Position numbers and translations under genes: made by a program
Shown: positions 35,089 to 46,704 of the stretch, piece by piece
Numbering within the stretch: position 1 is the first letter of the stretch
Layout of the letters: every line of letters starts with the position of its first letter
NCBI RefSeq assembly: GCF_029962835.1
Contig: NC_080573.1
Span: 36,139,001 to 36,203,000, forward strand
Length of the DNA stretch: 64,000 nt
DNA from: Magnolia sinica
Taxonomy: Eukaryota; Streptophyta; Magnoliopsida; Magnoliales; Magnoliaceae
Direction: 5' to 3'
Notes under the pieces: generated by a model
What the model saw: the letters and a program-made list of their open reading frames with translations, nothing else
Database searches by the model: none
Told to the model about the DNA's origin: nothing

Positions 35089-38000
35089 TGTCACGCCCCA
35101 AACTCGGTGATTGAATTCACCAGGAACCCGATAGCCAGTTCCGACCGCAACAGCCTCCGTAGCACCCCATTCTCAGCTCTTGAGGTAGGATTTCGATCCT
35201 AGGATCCTACAATGAGGATTTCTATATCACAATTCCAATGCAATAGAGCATACCCAAGATCATAGTAAGTAAATCTCAGAAATAACAAAGGAACACATAA
35301 CAAAATCCACTATGAATTTGAACTTTAGATACATGGCTGAAGAAAATACGTATGATAACAGAAGAAAGAGGGAAGGATTTGCAACACTGGGGTCCTCGGC
35401 TCAACTCCTATCTAAGCTTCCCTGCTAAGACGCTGACCTAGGATCTCCTGCACGCATCAATCATGCATAATCTTATAAAAAGCTTAGAGGGTAGTGAAAG
35501 TGTGTGACAACGGTGCTTAGAATAATATAGGGGAGGAGGCAGAAAGAAACATGAATGATACAAATACCACTAACCTTGTTGAGGCCAAGCTATGAATGTA
35601 ATAAGCTGTTCTAAGGCTATGTAATGCAATACATGAGTACTGGTCGCCATACCAAGGTGATGCAATATAAGGCTTATGTAGCCAATGCAAATGCAATGCC
35701 AAGTGTTGCCAGTCCTCATATCCAAATCACATATCAAGTATAGTTCCATCATAAGGAATCCACCGGGGTCAAGTACACCGTAGGATGACTACCGCTCTGC
35801 AAGATCGCACAGTCAAATGAGCGTAGGAGACCTCACTACCTGCCTGTGGATAGTCAATCACCAACGAGGCTCGACGGTAGCAAACCCATTCACGAGCTGG
35901 TCAGACTCGGCCTAGCTATTGCCCTCTCTCTCAGGCAGGTAAGGCCATACCCCATCCCAACTGACCACGTTGCAGTGGGAGTCGCGGCCTAATAGTATAA
36001 GTCCTTTATGCGCTCATGTTTTCCACTTAGTCTCGGCACTGGGGCATTCCCTCGGTACCGTGGAAGTTTAGGGGCTTTCACCCAATGATATCCTATGCAC
36101 CCCAATGCTTAAATACTATATTTTTGGTGTCCACACACGGCCATCCACGATATACTTGTGGAGGCAAGGCCCTGATGAAGCCAGGCAATAATGTCCAAGA
36201 GATGTGATGCTAAATGCATGAATCACGCAAACCAATCATGCACTAGCTCCAAGCACTCAATGCGCATAAGAGGGGAAAACTCCATCCCTCTATCATATTA
36301 ACCCAATGACCACGCACAAATGCAATCCAAACACGCCATGATGTATATGGGTTATGAGGGTGCACCATACGACAATGGTGACTTAGACCATACTCCTCCT
36401 TCCCAAGGAGGGAATCAAATCTATGTCTTAGACAATTAATCTAAGGAACAATCCTCTAGTGGGGGCCCAATACTTTAAGATAGCTCACAAAGCTAAGGAG
36501 GGAAATATATAAGCCTAAAGGAATGAGCAGTCCTACTAAGGGTCTATGGTGAGCCTTAAACCACCCATAGCAACCCATGGGCCTACCTTAGGGCCACCAA
36601 GGAGGACATCTAACCTCAACTGGGTCCCAAAAGGTAGCCCGTCACTACTCAAATATGGAACAAGGCCCAAGGCCTAAACAGTCCATGGCCTAGTGGGCTA
36701 TACACTAAGCCCAACACATAGGCAATATGGTGGGCCTCTAGCATGGTTTAGCCCAACTACTTGCATATTATGGCCCACAAACCCATCACAATAAGTAGTA
36801 AATGTAGACCCAAAGGTCCAAGGGCCTATTTAGAATGTTCCAGGACAAATGGGCCTAGAAAATCCAACAAAAAGCTATGAACATTGATCCAATAAAAACC
36901 CAACTGGAGTGGGCCTTAAGTGTGCACTAATTAAGCCCAAAGCCTGATTGGGAATAGGGAAAGATATGTATAAAAATATCCCTAAATCTGGTGGGCCATG
37001 CTGCCCCAAAACATGCATTTATGGGCAACCACTTTGGGCCTATTGTTGAAATTTCTAGCCCATCCACTATCTGGGCTTGCTGGAAATCCAACAATAATTA
37101 ATTTATATAATTATTTTGATCCCTGGTGACTCACACATGTCACAAAGGGTCCCACCAGATGAAAGGAGTAGTTACAACATATCTATCAAGTGGGCCAGCT
37201 GCTAGACTGGACGTCCAGCAGCAGCCCATATGCTGGGCGTCCTTGATGGATGATCCATGGGCCTGGACGGCTGCCCAAGACCAAGCCTAAGGTGGGGCCC
37301 ACCATGGATGTCCCTCTAAGGGTGGGCCACGTCCCATGTGGGCCACACAAGATAGGAGAAAGGATGGATGAAACACTACATTATGGGGACCTCAAGGAGG
37401 TGGGACGACCAACCCATGTTGGATGTGAACCACTATGGGACGTCCAGCATGGTTGCTGGTCAGCCATGATTCCCCTAGGTTCTGATGGTCCACATGGCCC
37501 TCAATCATGTATGATGGGTCCCAGCAAGGTGGGTCACATTGGATAAAAAAATTTGAGACCAAAACACATGTCAATTAATTTATACAATTTATGGACAACA
37601 AGGTTGTAGAAAAATACAGGTTGTTGCCCCCTTTTTGGATCACCCATTAGAGTGGGCCCATGTCATCAAAATCAAGGGAAAATGGTTGGGAAGGGTGCCT
37701 CACTATTGTACACCAAGGTGGGGTCCACATTAGTTGCCCACCTCCCCAAAACATGGCCCATAAATGGGCTTTCCCAGCCAATACATATGGCTGGATGGTC
37801 CCATATGTTGGACCATCCAGGCACTTGGGCTCAACCCAATAGGGTCCAAAAGTAGGGCTGCATGGAGGGTTCTCTAGCATACTGCAAGGTCATCAAGGAC
37901 CCACCCTCATCACCTTCGAAAATGATCAAAAGAAGTGGACCAAACACCACTCAGAAATTAACAACATGAGCCTCCACAAAAAAATTAATAATAATAAACA

Positions 38001-39413
38001 AAATAAATAAAATCTGGGCAACAAAGCATGTTGGAGCCCAAACGGAAAAGGTCCAGCAACATATCCTTCTTGTTCATCAAGGTGGGGCCACTTATATGAG
38101 CCACACAAACCTCGATCATGGCTCCAAACAATCTGGACCTTGCATGGAAAAGTGGACAACAAGGTGGATCTCCCTCATCCAGAAAATGGGACAAGGAAAA
38201 TCGTCTAATAAGGGTGGATGGCTAGATGTGCCTTGCACATTAAGTGGGCCACCTTGATCAGAACAAATGGGAGAAAATAAAGAAGGAGAGAGAGGAATGA
38301 GAGAGAAGCCAGCCATACATAGAGTGATTTCGCCACTAAGATCCCTCATATGAAGATATAGTCATACATATTCACATCTTGGGTCCATGCATACATGGAC
38401 CCCACAATAAATAATTTCTAAGGTGGGGATACCATCCCCACCATAAAATGAGGGTCTAGATGACCTTAGAATGGTTGGGATGATAAGATACATCATGATG
38501 GGGTTCATGGAGAATGGCCCCATCATGGGATAATGCATGCATGTAGGATGGGCCAAGGACCACATCCAAGGGATCAAATGGGATCCCCACCATGGTTTTA
38601 TGGGTCCCACATGTCCCATATGAAAAGAAAAGAGAGGATCAAAGAAGTAATGAGAAATCAACAACTTGAAAGCACCCACCTTCAAAAATTCTACTCCTTT
38701 TTCAACACATGGGTTATCTAGCTCCAAGAGAAAGAATCAATGGTTGGGATGGGATTTTAGGAGTTAGATGGTGGGATGTGAAGCTCTCAACATGGCTGGA
38801 AATGGAGGGAGGCCATGGACATTGGGAGCTCTTGTTGTTGGAATGGGAAGAAAGAGAGGGAGAGAGGGAGAGAATAGGCCATTATGGCTAGTAATAGGCT
38901 AGCTATGATGGATTGTAAGAGCTTGGTAATGATGGGTTGTAAGAGCTTGTAATAATGGATTTTTTTGAAAAATGAGAGCATTCATAAGGTACGTTAGGGT
39001 TGTGGGTGGTGTATGGGTGGTGGGTAGTGTGGGATTATGGGATTTTGGTGGTGTGGGTAGTGTGTGTTGGAACTTGCACTAAGGGATGGGCCATCATGGA
39101 AAAACGTGTACATCACTCCTACGTGGGCCACATGATCATGATCAAGGGCTAAAAATGAGATACACACAACTTATGATTCACACATCGGATGGACACACAA
39201 GATGCGACGTCGAAACCCCAAGGTTGATGCGAACAAGATGACATAGGTTTCGGCTCGATCCGAGTCGGGTCTACATGACCGGACTTAACAATGATCACAA
39301 ATACTATCCGGGTGTCAAGAGTCACCGGGATTCGACCAGTAGGACTGCGGGACTAAGAGAAATAAAACGTGCACACACATATACACACACATACAATCGG
39401 GTCGGGTCTTACA
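35089..39413 (-). mobile_element. solo LTR of a gypsy-type element (4.3 kb)
   Basis: The unit runs from TGTCACGCCCC to cgggtcttaca, flanked by aaggg on both sides (35084-35088, 39414-39418). The interrupted E3 LTR can be rejoined against its sister at about 55978. I see no primer site, no polypurine/LTR repeat and no pol motif, so a single LTR left by recombination is the simplest reading. A sense end of ...GGGGCGTGACA on the reverse strand is typical of plant gypsy LTRs, hence the - orientation. It is visibly more GC-rich than its surroundings and full of 'gtgggcc' words. The overlapping frames at 37250-38890 on both strands are composition artefacts. Confidence 0.75.
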
Positions 39414-39418
39414 AAGGG

Positions 39419-41348
39419 ACAACACATAACACCCAGGTTTTAGGCCACACAGGCCAAGGATCCATAGAAGGAACCTGCAGTTTATGCCCTACACAAGAGT
39501 AAAGGTCAACACACAACAACTAGGTTTTAGGCCATACAAGCCAAGGATTCATACAAGGAACCTAGAGTTTATGCCCTACACAAGAGCAAAGGTCAACACA
39601 CATCACCTAGGTTTTAGGCCACAGAGGCCAAGGATCGACATAAGGAACCCAGAGTTTTACTCCCCAGGATCAAGGGTCAACACACAACACCCACACGTAT
39701 TTTCCAGTTGGAGGCCTCCTATGAGGACTTGAAAGGGGTGAGAATCACATGTGACCCAATCACACATAAAGGAATGATCAACAGGGTCTCTGGACTCTAA
39801 TGACTTACAGATGAGTAGATGAGCCCCATTAAGTAAGTTGATGAAGATCTCCTCCTTTAATAATGAAGAATCTTCACTTCCCTTGATCCACAACATTGAT
39901 GATGCTCCAATGTATGACGACGGGTTGGGTCAAGGTTATGTTGGAATCCTACTCTATTAAATATTTTCCAATTTTAGAGACAAAGTGATTCCAAACATCT
40001 AAGCATTTAAGGTATCCCAGCTCAATGATTTGCCATTAAGATGGTAGATAGATGATCCTTGAATGTGGAAGTTCATTTCCCAATCCACTTTATTGAATAA
40101 CAATGATGAGGGTGGGTTGGAGGATGAACTTCCATGAGAGAAAAAGGCTTAGGGCAGGTGATCTAAATTAAACACTCAAAAGCTCTATCCATTTTCTCTA
40201 CCAACATCCTAAGGCAAGCTCTCATTAAATAGGAAAAAATTTCCAACGAAAATAAACCATTCATATTTTTTTAACAGAGTTCGATATCATCGAGTAAGCT
40301 TCGATATCATTAAGCGTATACTCTCGATAACTTCGAATGGCCACTTAATGACACAAACTCAATCTGTCAAATGCTTTTGAACCTTTTTGCCAACCAATCG
40401 AAGATATCGAACATGCTTCGATGTCATCGAATTTTGAACTCCGATTTCATCGACCCATGGTTCAATTTCTCGACATTTAAAAACATGAGAGGAGACTTGC
40501 CTTAGGAACTGAACAGGCATCGATATGATCAAGCATTCCTCAGTATCATCTGGTTTTAAATATTAATGATATCGATACCAGTTCTGATTCATCGATCTTC
40601 TCAAGGAATTTTCCTATTAACTCACTGGACAATTTTGTGTCCCAATTTGATGACATCAACCTGGTCTCGATATGATCGATCTTTGAATGTTGATATCCTA
40701 AAATGATTCTCGATACCTCGATCATATAAAAGAATTTACTTAAAAGCTTCATGGACAGATTTGTGACCCATTCCGATATCATCAAAGGTTCACCAATATC
40801 ATCGAGATTTGAAATTCAAAGATACAGAGGCTCTCTTCGAGACATCAAAAATCACATGATTTTCCTTAATTGCTTATTGGGCACAAACTAACCAAATGTC
40901 AATTTTATCAAGTTATTTCAATGAACTTGAGAATCGAAAGTCGATGATATTGATCCTGTCATCGATTCATCGAGAATTTAATCCAAGATTTATTTTGGTT
41001 GTTGGACATCTAAAGTCCTCATTTCGATAACATCGAGTGAGTTTCGAGGACATCGATAATAGAGTCCAATTTCATCAAAGCATTGTCAATAAATTGACAA
41101 AGACTGAAAACATAGAGATTTTCCTGATTTTAAAAAACAGTTTTCACACCTTAATCTCTATGTTGTTAAGCAGTTTTAAGGGTTTTGTATACCTGGTGTT
41201 TTGGGTCATGGGATGTGAGGCTAAGTTTACCTTTATAGAGATCTGAAGCCACATCCGATTGAGGTAAATGCTTGAACAATCTTCATATGGGGCTCACTTG
41301 TCTTGCTAACTCAACTCTCACGCTAATTGACAAACCAGGGCACCTTCA
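39419..41348 (-). repeat. E3 3' LTR, part 2
   Basis: It resumes 'acaacacataacacccagg' and ends ggcaccttca next to the polypurine tract. Tandem blocks of about 80 bp ('ggaacctagagtttatgccctacacaag...') lie at 39430-39660. A dense array of tcgatatcatcga and gatatcgat words lies at 40270-41060, and a TATA-like attaaatag lies at 40224-40232, after the array in the sense direction. The total LTR is about 2.5 kb with part 1. Confidence 0.87.
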
Positions 41349-41927
41349 ATCTCCCCCTTTGTCAATTACGTGACAAAACACCTGAAATCCTAGAACAACA
41401 TCTAGACCAACACCCTAAATTGTGTGTACAAGAACTTTACACAATTTTACAAATATGCTATTGAGGTCACGCACAAGATTGTAACATTTAGTAGTAGCTA
41501 CTCCCCCTATCTTCCTGCAGCTGCTCCCCTTAACACCTACACCACCATTCATACATAGATACACACAATTTCCTCCATGGTGGGATTTGTTCTCCCTCTT
41601 TTTGTCAGTCATTGGCAAAGGGCAATATCTCAATAATAGTTGACTAAAGTTGAAGCATACAAATATGGGAGAATCAATAGAGACCCAGATATTTCAATTC
41701 ATAACAAATAACGACATCTCTATACTCATGGAAACCATCCATGCATACCAGGTTATAGGAGAGCAGTGATAAGAAAAACAGATAGCAGTATAGCTTCAAA
41801 TGATAGAAAGCATAATCCAATTCTCAATCTTTAAGGGATATTCAGTAATCACAATTTATCCAGCATTCCACAGAATTTAGCGCGTAATTGAGAGTAGATA
41901 GACATGGGAGAAAATATATATAAGTTA
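41349..41927 (-). other. E3 polypurine region and 3' non-coding
   Basis: The + strand atctccccctttgtcaatt at 41349 and 'ttctccctctttttgtcag' near 41589 are sense PPTs. Both are preceded by an imperfect TTTGTCA/TTGCCA...TGACAAA inverted repeat, the same module as in the other elements. A third tract, ctccccctat, is near 41501. The rest (41610-41927) holds no frame. The gttat duplicate of E5 is at 41923-41927. Confidence 0.7.
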
Positions 41928-43921
41928 TTGAAAAGGCCAAGCTATATGTCCTAGAGGGGGGGTGAATAGGACAATGCCAAATAAAAACTTATAACAGCGG
42001 AATAATAAAGAATATGATAGCCAAAGTAAATCACAATGCAGTAAATTAAAATAACCTCAAAATTCAGATCTTGAGAGGTTGATACAAACGTTGTTCTAAG
42101 GATAACCTTACACCAAAAACAGAGTTTATGGTAGGACAACCTTATTTCTAGAAAGGTCTTTGTATCAAGTCTCAAATCGAAGAGGAATATAAAAAGAAAT
42201 ACAAACTGAATTGAAATAACTTGTAATTAAAAATGTATTGTTCTAGGGACAGCCATACACCATAAAAATGGCAGGGCAACCTTGCTGGAACAACTTTCAA
42301 ATGAAATTAAAATATCAAGCTAATAAAGGAATAGAAGAAAATAAATTCTAAATTATTACAACATTCCCACAAAGCTTGAATTAAATGATTACAGCATTCA
42401 CCACCATACATACATCCCACACAAGAATAAAGAATTAGAAGAATAAAACAATCATCCACAACACAAGGGTTTATAGTGGTTCGCCTGTGTGTTCACCAAC
42501 TGTTAAACAACAGCCACACAAAATGCTACTCCACTCCTAATATCCTCACACAGGGGATATTAGCTTTCACTAAAAATAGGTTTTCCTAGGTTCATCCAAA
42601 ACCCTTACAATTGTGTCTTTGTCCGTGGGCTTACACAATTAAAAAAAACCCCACTTCTGAGTTTTCCTGGCTTTCCTCAGATAACCAATATAACAAGATT
42701 TTTTTGGCAAATCTTGAAAGAAACCAAAATAATAGAAAGGAATTTACAATATGTAAAATACCTGAATATCTCCTTCGTTGTAGCAGCCCGGTAGAACCAA
42801 ATCAAAGTAGATGATTGAATGTCCAAGTTCAATGTCCAGTACTCGATTACAATGGTTCTAATTCTAATAGATTTTAAATTAAACCAAATAGGGCTTGCCT
42901 TAATTGATTTTGATTCCAAAGAAAGGGAATAATAATTCCTCTTTATCAAATCAGATTGGAATAGCAGAAACAAAATCAATTAAAATAAAGCTAAGGAAGG
43001 AAAATATTAAATAAGCACACTTAGCTTAGATGGAGCACAGAATTATCTCTTAGAATTTCGACGAGGATTGGCTTAGATACTTTAATTAATTCAATAATTT
43101 CTTCTGAGATTCGTGCACTATTTATAGGTGAGAAGATCGGGTCTTCGACTGGTCTAGAGTGCTCTTCGACTAGTCGAAGCCATAACAGATATTTAAAAAA
43201 TTCGGCGGGATATACTTTGACCATTCTATGACTGGTCGTAGCCCTCCTACGACTGGTCGTAGGTCACCTACGACTGGTCGTAGGTTTCCTTCGACTGGTC
43301 GTAGGTCCTGTAAACCTTCGCTGGACTTCGAGTCGAAGGTTGTACGACTGGTCGAAAATCAGTCGACACTGTTCCTACGACTCGTCGAACAGATTCCTGG
43401 ACTAGTCGAAGGCTAACAGATTTTATCCAGAATATGTAACAAACTTACGACTGGTCGAGGAATATCTTAGACTGGTCGAAGCAAGTCTAGGACTAGTCGA
43501 AGAAGGCCTAGGACTAGTCGAAGAACAGACCAATCACATGTAAAATAAACATTCGGTTTATGTATCCGAAATGACCTACTTCTAAGGTCAACCTATGGTC
43601 AATCAAACCTCAAACATGAAGTATGGACATTGAAACATTCGGAACTTGAGACCTTGAAGTATAAGCCTTGTAATCTTGATGTAGATCAAACCTTGATGTA
43701 GCTCAATCTTGAAAGTGTATTAACTGCTTTGAACTCTTCTTGAAGTCTTGTAGCTTGAGTCTTGTCTTGTGAGCTTTGCTTGTTGTGAGCTTAGCTTGGT
43801 CATGGAGTCATGAATGTTGATCCTTGAGAGAGCTTCACTTAAGCAGGTTATATATAACATAACAGTGATTTTGGCACCACAAATTTGACAACAAACAGGG
43901 ATATAAACTATAGCACTTACA
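41928..43921 (-). repeat. E5 3' LTR
   Basis: TGAAAAGG...cacttaca, 1994 bp. It includes an eight-G run near the edge, a TATA box at 43118-43127 and the palindrome array at 43145-43524. Two more 21 bp array units than in the 5' LTR explain the length difference. Confidence 0.95.
43118..43524 (-). promoter_or_regulatory. E5 LTR core promoter with CGACTGGTCG array
   Basis: The reverse-strand TATA box CTATAAATAG lies at 43118-43127. Immediately upstream in the sense direction (43145-43524) are about 13 copies of a ten-base palindrome with the frame CGA..TCG (CGACTGGTCG, CGACTAGTCG, CGACTCGTCG), often extended by flanking TA or GA pairs. The same arrangement is present at 49628-49990. Sireviruses are known to carry palindromic repeats in their LTRs. 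This word and its promoter-adjacent position are read directly here. Confidence 0.75.
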
Positions 43922-44166
43922 ATCTCCCCCTTTGTCAAATTAGTGACAAAACACATAACCAAACAAAAGTAAAACAACTGGTTAATACATGCAAATCAAT
44001 ATTCAACATTTAACATTCAACCAGTTTCAACATTCAACCAGCTTCATTCAATAAGATCAAACATATACTCCCCCCTAACTCCCCCTGGGTAACATAACCA
44101 CTGCTACTCCCCTCACAATCACATTAAGAACAAACCATTCTCCCCCTTTTTGTCACAATATGACAA
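43922..44166 (-). other. E5 multiple polypurine tract region with hairpins
   Basis: The + strand reads atctccccctttgtcaaattagtgac at 43922, 'actcccccctaactccccct' at about 44068 and ttctccccctttttgtcac at 44138. In the sense direction, TTTGTCA-loop-TGACAAA hairpins abut the PPT next to the LTR and the most distant PPT. Both are intact in this young copy. Confidence 0.8.
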
Positions 44167-44365
44167 AGGAGAACTAAAGAAAGGAAGTCATGAGAGGAAA
44201 CATGAGGAAGTAAGAGAGTAAGAGGAACTCAAGATAGCATCACATATATCCAGCATTACATCAAGAACAAATATTCAGCATAAAACATAAATAGAATCCA
44301 ACTCATACCCAAGCAAACAAGTGCTAAGTAATAAAGTTATTACAAACCAAAAAGTCTCATAAAAA

Positions 44366-45505
44366 CTAGTCAGAACTAGAACTTGATGAAGGAGCAGGAA
44401 TAGAAGGGTCAAGTTGGTGTATGCCTTTGTTTAAGCGCCTAAGATATTTGCGCATGTACTTGAATTGCAAATCATGAGCAACAGACATGTTTTCCAACTT
44501 AACATTAATATTCTCAACTTTACCCTCTAATGCACTCAGACGTGCATCAACATCAGATGGTACAAAATCTGGATCATTAGCAGAGTCAGAATCCAGTTCC
44601 TCAAAAATATCATCCATATTAATATCAACACTAGCTTCTTCAGGACCACCACCAACACCACCACCTTGTTCAGGAAGCAGATCCAACTTCATCTTATTGA
44701 TATTAGTATTGTTGAAGATCAGATGATGGATAGGTGCCTCATCAATAGGCATATCGACTAACATATGAGTAGCCAATACAGTCATTAAATAGGCAAAAGG
44801 AATGTCACTATGACCAGGATGGAGTCGAAGCTGAATAATGAAATGACAGATTAAGGAAGGCAAACAAATCTGAGTACCATTGGAGATAGCATGGATAACA
44901 CGAACCATAAATGAAGTCAAGTCAGATTTATTACCCGATCGAGGATACAGATTAGACACAAAGATTCTGTGAAGAATTCTGTATTTGGGTAACAAATACC
45001 TTGCGGGGAGCACATTCCCTTTTTGAGTCCATTGAACATCCATGTTGCACAAGTCTCTAGTTAGCATGCGTTTTTCAGCCATTGAGGGTTTATCAGTTAA
45101 GTTATGAATTGGAATACCCTCATCATTCACAGGAATTTCCATAAGGGCTGAAATTAAATGACGATCAACGTCAAAAGGCCCTTCTCTTGTAGAAATTTGA
45201 AAAGTTAAATTATCCTGTGAAAATGCACTGATACATGTAAACATGGATTGGGCAATGGACCGGTATGCAGGCCCACCCCAATGCAATAAGTTAACCCAAC
45301 CTACAGCTTCAAGCATAGGAAGGATGTCAAAAGGTGCAATATGATTAACATCTACAGGATGTTCAACGATAACATTACGAGATCTAATGTCCCTGACATA
45401 TGATGGATCATCATCAGGAATAAGAAGATGACGTTTAGAGATAGCGGTCGATCTGGAGGAAGAAGATGGACCACGGGAAGTAGTTTTTCTACCTCTAGAA
45501 GCCAT
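44366..45505 (-). CDS. E5 accessory ORF (aORF), intact, 379 aa
   Basis: The start is taken at the ATG at 45505 (MASRGRK) because E1 and E2 start at the same place. An upstream in-frame ATG at 45541 would add 12 residues. Layout: basic serine-rich N-terminus (1-25); conserved core (about 35-270) with VRDIRSRNVIVEHPV, GWVNLLHWGGPAYRSIAQ, TREGPFDVDRHLISALMEI, LHPGHSDIPFAYLMTVLATH and APIHHLIFNNTNINKM; Gly/acidic linker (280-315, DINMDDIFEELDSDS); predicted coiled coil (320-362); Ser-rich end. There is no signal peptide or clear membrane span, so an envelope role is doubtful. The core resembles the family called putative plant transposon protein. Its function is unknown. Confidence 0.85.
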   Translation of the reverse strand: MASRGRKTTSRGPSSSSRSTAISKRHLLIPDDDPSYVRDIRSRNVIVEHPVDVNHIAPFDILPMLEAVGWVNLLHWGGPAYRSIAQSMFTCISAFSQDNLTFQISTREGPFDVDRHLISALMEIPVNDEGIPIHNLTDKPSMAEKRMLTRDLCNMDVQWTQKGNVLPARYLLPKYRILHRIFVSNLYPRSGNKSDLTSFMVRVIHAISNGTQICLPSLICHFIIQLRLHPGHSDIPFAYLMTVLATHMLVDMPIDEAPIHHLIFNNTNINKMKLDLLPEQGGGVGGGPEEASVDINMDDIFEELDSDSANDPDFVPSDVDARLSALEGKVENINVKLENMSVAHDLQFKYMRKYLRRLNKGIHQLDPSIPAPSSSSSSD

Positions 45506-45597
45506 TTGCAACAAGGATTTCAAGAAAATAGGAAGTTGCAAAGGATTGAGAAGTGGGTTTTCTTAAAATAGATTTTTCAAAATCCAAACCCCAAATC

Positions 45598-46704
45598 TCA
45601 ATGAATTTCAAAATAGAAAGCTTCAAGAGAGAAAAGGAAACAATCTTGACACAAATATGCAAGAAAAAGAGGATTTGGAGCACTAACCTTGAAGGATTTG
45701 AAAGATGGGTTCGACGAGTCGAAGTTCGGCTCTAAGGAGAAGAAAGAAGAAATGAGGAAGAAAGAGAAAAAGTCCCAATTTAAGTGAAACCCGTGTTCCA
45801 CGACTGGTCGTGGGTATCTACGAATTTTACTGATTTGAGAAGATTTTTCAGTTTGAATCCTTTTGAGAACTTTTCTTACTTCTTCAAGGGTTTCAGATTT
45901 GTCCCTTAAGAAGATTACCCAAGTGAATCTGGTAAAGTCATCAACTATTACCAAGATATACTTTTTTCCACCACGACTTTCCGTTCTAGTAGGTCCTATC
46001 AGATCCATGTGGAGAAGTTCGAGTGGTCTTGATGTGGTATTTGAATTCACCTTTTTGTGTGAGTTCTTTATTTGTTTGCCTATCTGGCACTCACCACATA
46101 TTTTATCTAATTTCTGATGTTTGGGTAAACCTCTTACAAGTTCTCGTTTGCTCAATCGATATAAATTTCGATAATGTACATGTCCAAGATGTTTGTGCCA
46201 TAAGTCAGTCTCGTCTGTATGGACCATGTAACATGTTTGATTAGATGAGCTAGATTCACTAATAATATAGCAATTTTCAGACGTTCTACATCCAGTTAAT
46301 ATTACAGAACCCTTATTATTTAATATCTCACAGCTTTGATTAGAAAACCGAACATTATGGTTATTATCACATATTTGTGATATACTAAGCAAGTTGTGCT
46401 TTAGGCCTTCAACGTATAAAACATTTTTAAACACCGGAAGATTAAAAAGTTGAACCGTACCTTGGCCTATTATCTTGCAGTTGCTACCATCACCAAATGT
46501 GACTGAGCCATCAGTCATATCTTTCAGATCGGTGAATAAAGCTTTGTCACCTGTCATATGCCTGGAGCATCCACTGTCTAGGTACCACTTTGAATGACTT
46601 GTTGCTTTGAAAGCAGTGTGAGCAACCAAGCAGGTAACTTTAGGAACCCATTTCATAACTGTTTTGGGTTTAGGAACATAGTTGGTCTTCTTTTGTGTAT
46701 ATTT
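45598..46704 (-). pseudogene. E5 protease and truncated integrase
   Basis: The reading frame continues from gag after one stop. The protease has WYLDSGCSRHMTGD at about residue 24 of the open frame from 46656. The pre-integrase zinc region LWHKHLGH...CGEC is at residues 153-190, and the first catalytic Asp of integrase is in HMDLIGP (218). Homology stops near residue 279 (about 45820). The frame then runs into leader sequence of the aORF and ends at 45598. The second Asp, the Glu, RT and RNase H are deleted. Confidence 0.9.
45700..45815 (-). promoter_or_regulatory. palindrome pair upstream of E5 aORF
   Basis: tcgacgagtcga (about 45710) and ccacgactggtcgtgg (about 45797) lie 0.2-0.3 kb upstream of the aORF start. 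The second lies at the deletion junction. They are the same words as in the LTR array. Confidence 0.45.

Noticed and set aside
37250..38891. Many overlapping open frames on both strands
   Set aside because: They come from GC-rich, repetitive composition of the solo LTR. No domain is seen, and frames overlap in all phases.
42611..42979. Open frames repeated in both E5 LTRs (42611-42979 and 48986-49459)
   Set aside because: They occur twice only because the LTRs are near-identical. They are short and lack motifs.
43145..43524. CRISPR-like look of regularly repeated CGACTGGTCG
   Set aside because: Units are only about ten bases with irregular short spacing, they lie in plant LTRs, and the spacers are themselves repeats.
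44366..45505. Envelope protein interpretation of the accessory ORF
   Set aside because: No signal peptide, no transmembrane segment and no glycoprotein-like Cys pattern can be seen. Only its position matches the so-called env-like ORF.
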